NCBI GenBank assembly: GCA_049323895.1 | Contig: JBMOKT010000021.1 | Coordinates: forward strand, 1 to 64,000 | Length of the DNA stretch: 64,000 bases | Source: JBMOKT01 sp049323895 | Lineage (GTDB): Bacteria; Bacillota; Peptococcia; Peptococcales; BICA1-8 | Direction of reading: 5' to 3' | Shown here: one piece after another, positions 63,046 to 64,000 of the stretch | Layout: each line of letters begins with the position of its first letter | How positions within the stretch are numbered: the first letter of the stretch is position 1 | Notes under the pieces: model-generated | The model's input: the letters and a program-made list of their open reading frames with translations, nothing else | What the model was told of the DNA's origin: nothing | Databases searched by the model: none | Position numbers and translations under genes: made by a program

Positions 63046-64000
63046 TTAATGAAGCATCATGCTTTCGTTCGACACACCTTGTTTTTTGGGTTTTTTACGA
63101 ATTAAAACTAGGATAGGTTTTTGAACTAAGAAGAAGGCAGGCACGATACCAATTAAGCCCATGAGCACATTGACGTAGAATGCATCTTGAAACGCTAAAA
63201 CAGCCGCTTTTTCCTGAGCTATCCTAAACAGGGTTAACAAATTGAGCATTTGAGCTTCAGGAGCCTGAAAACCTAAACCCTGATATAAAGAAGATAAAGG
63301 TTCAAAGGACTGCACTGTATACGACCATGGAGTGGCGGTTGTAGCTATCTGGGCAAAATGCCAGGGAGTCCGTTGCTGAATTATGCTGGTAAGAATTGCT
63401 ACGCCAACAGCACTGCCAATTTGGCGAACCATGTTAAAAAAGGCGGACCCTTGATTCACTAATTCCGCCGGTAAGGAACTATAAGCTAAGGTAACAGAAG
63501 GCATAATTCCGAGGCCAAGTCCCACTCCCACAATGAATAAGTAATGCCTAATTGCACTTAAACTTGTATTGATATCAAGATTAATAAAAAACAGGGTTCC
63601 CAATGACATAATCGTGATCCCCGCTACAGTTAAAAAGGTTGCACCAATCCTGGGAAGGAGAACAGCACTGATTGGAATAAAGATGATAATACCCAAGACT
63701 TCCGGCAAGAGCATCATGCCGGTGTCCATTGCACTTAATCCCGTTAGTTGCTGCAAGAACAAAGGCAGGAGAAAGAGGCTGCCAAATAAACTCATAATAA
63801 TAAAGAATGTAACGACCAGAGAACCGGAATAGATACGGTTTCTAAAAATTCTTAAATCCAAGATGGGATCAGGCGAAAAGGCTTCCACCAGGAAAAATAG
63901 AATCAAACTGCTTAGGGCAATAAAAAAGAGAAACACAATATTAAAAGATGTCCAACCTTCGTCAGCACCGTTGCTGAGGGCTAAGAGCAAGGTCGAGAAA
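63046..64000 (-). CDS. MFS multidrug transporter (EmrB/DHA2-like), cut by window edge
   Basis: The visible part (about 318 residues) has the last transmembrane segments of a 14-helix DHA2 transporter, such as F-L-L-P-L-F-L-Q-Q-L-T-G-L-S, and G-L-G-L-G-I-M-P-S-V and A-F-F-N-M-V-R-Q-I-G-S-A-V-G-V-A. The 5' end lies outside the window. With the two adaptors it should export drugs or toxic compounds. Confidence 0.87.
   Translation of the reverse strand, partial: FSTLLLALSNGADEGWTSFNIVFLFFIALSSLILFFLVEAFSPDPILDLRIFRNRIYSGSLVVTFFIIMSLFGSLFLLPLFLQQLTGLSAMDTGMMLLPEVLGIIIFIPISAVLLPRIGATFLTVAGITIMSLGTLFFINLDINTSLSAIRHYLFIVGVGLGLGIMPSVTLAYSSLPAELVNQGSAFFNMVRQIGSAVGVAILTSIIQQRTPWHFAQIATTATPWSYTVQSFEPLSSLYQGLGFQAPEAQMLNLLTLFRIAQEKAAVLAFQDAFYVNVLMGLIGIVPAFFLVQKPILVLIRKKPKKQGVSNESMMLH

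Noticed and set aside
1..64000. tRNA, rRNA or CRISPR array
   Set aside because: No cloverleaf, ribosomal core motif or regularly spaced direct repeat was seen. The boundary repeats are kilobases apart, and only the short end repeats of the transposon lie close together.

Overview
The window looks like a variable genomic island, plus some flanking chromosome, of an anaerobic endospore-forming Firmicute. A Desulfosporosinus/Desulfitobacterium-type Clostridium relative is my guess, not a proof. The grounds are AT-rich DNA with strong GGAGG ribosome sites, a broken spoIIIAC-like sporulation gene, a DegV-family gene, a c-di-GMP-I riboswitch, and many serine recombinases with zinc ribbons. Nearly all genes lie on the minus strand, so transcription runs from high to low coordinates.

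Layout. 1-4.6 kb: the edge of a possible nuclease gene, an Fe-S protein, and an alkylation-repair operon (Ada-AlkA fusion, Ogt) with decayed partners. 4.7-25 kb: a train of cargo cassettes separated by copies of a ~65 bp repeat (about 1051, 4776, 6206, 15190, 24930). The cassettes hold RhuM; an operon of ADP-ribosyltransferase-like protein, LA2681-type HEPN protein, NACHT NTPase with nuclease-like N-terminus and Mrr-like nuclease; and an AAA+/subtilisin pair with a bacterial ubiquitin-like operon (two-domain Ubl, E2, JAB-E1, DUF6527). The two larger cassettes each carry a closely related serine recombinase. 25-29.6 kb: a radical SAM/SPASM gene cut in two by a complete three-gene transposon with a 6 bp target duplication. 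30-32 kb: a lipoprotein and a fused recombinase-RhuM remnant. 32-40.7 kb: SEC-C and SAP proteins, a gene with one in-frame TAG, and a probable operon for ADP-ribose/nucleotide turnover (macrodomain, HD-DUF429, VWA, ADP-ribosylglycohydrolase). 40.8-48.6 kb: an ORC/CDC6-like ATPase with a HEPN-like partner, then a restriction-modification module (EVE-like protein, frameshifted Vsr, Z1 ATPase, PLD nuclease, cytosine methylase, XRE regulator). 48.9-59.2 kb: a second ubiquitin-like operon (single Ubl, E2-E1 fusion, DUF6527) with a divergent XRE-ImmA regulator. It is flanked by duplicated recombinase 3' ends and followed by a serine-recombinase cluster, a SHOCT-like protein and a sigma-like protein. 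59.3-64 kb: chromosome-like DNA with a c-di-GMP riboswitch lacking its gene, broken spoIIIAC, degV and an EmrAB-like efflux operon running off the window.

The genes fit an anti-phage and mobile-element island. Its most striking points are two architecturally different ubiquitin-like conjugation operons about 30 kb apart, and two separate trains of defence-type cargo whose borders are repeated pieces of recombinase-adjacent DNA. Family assignments come from motifs read by eye, and no database search was possible.
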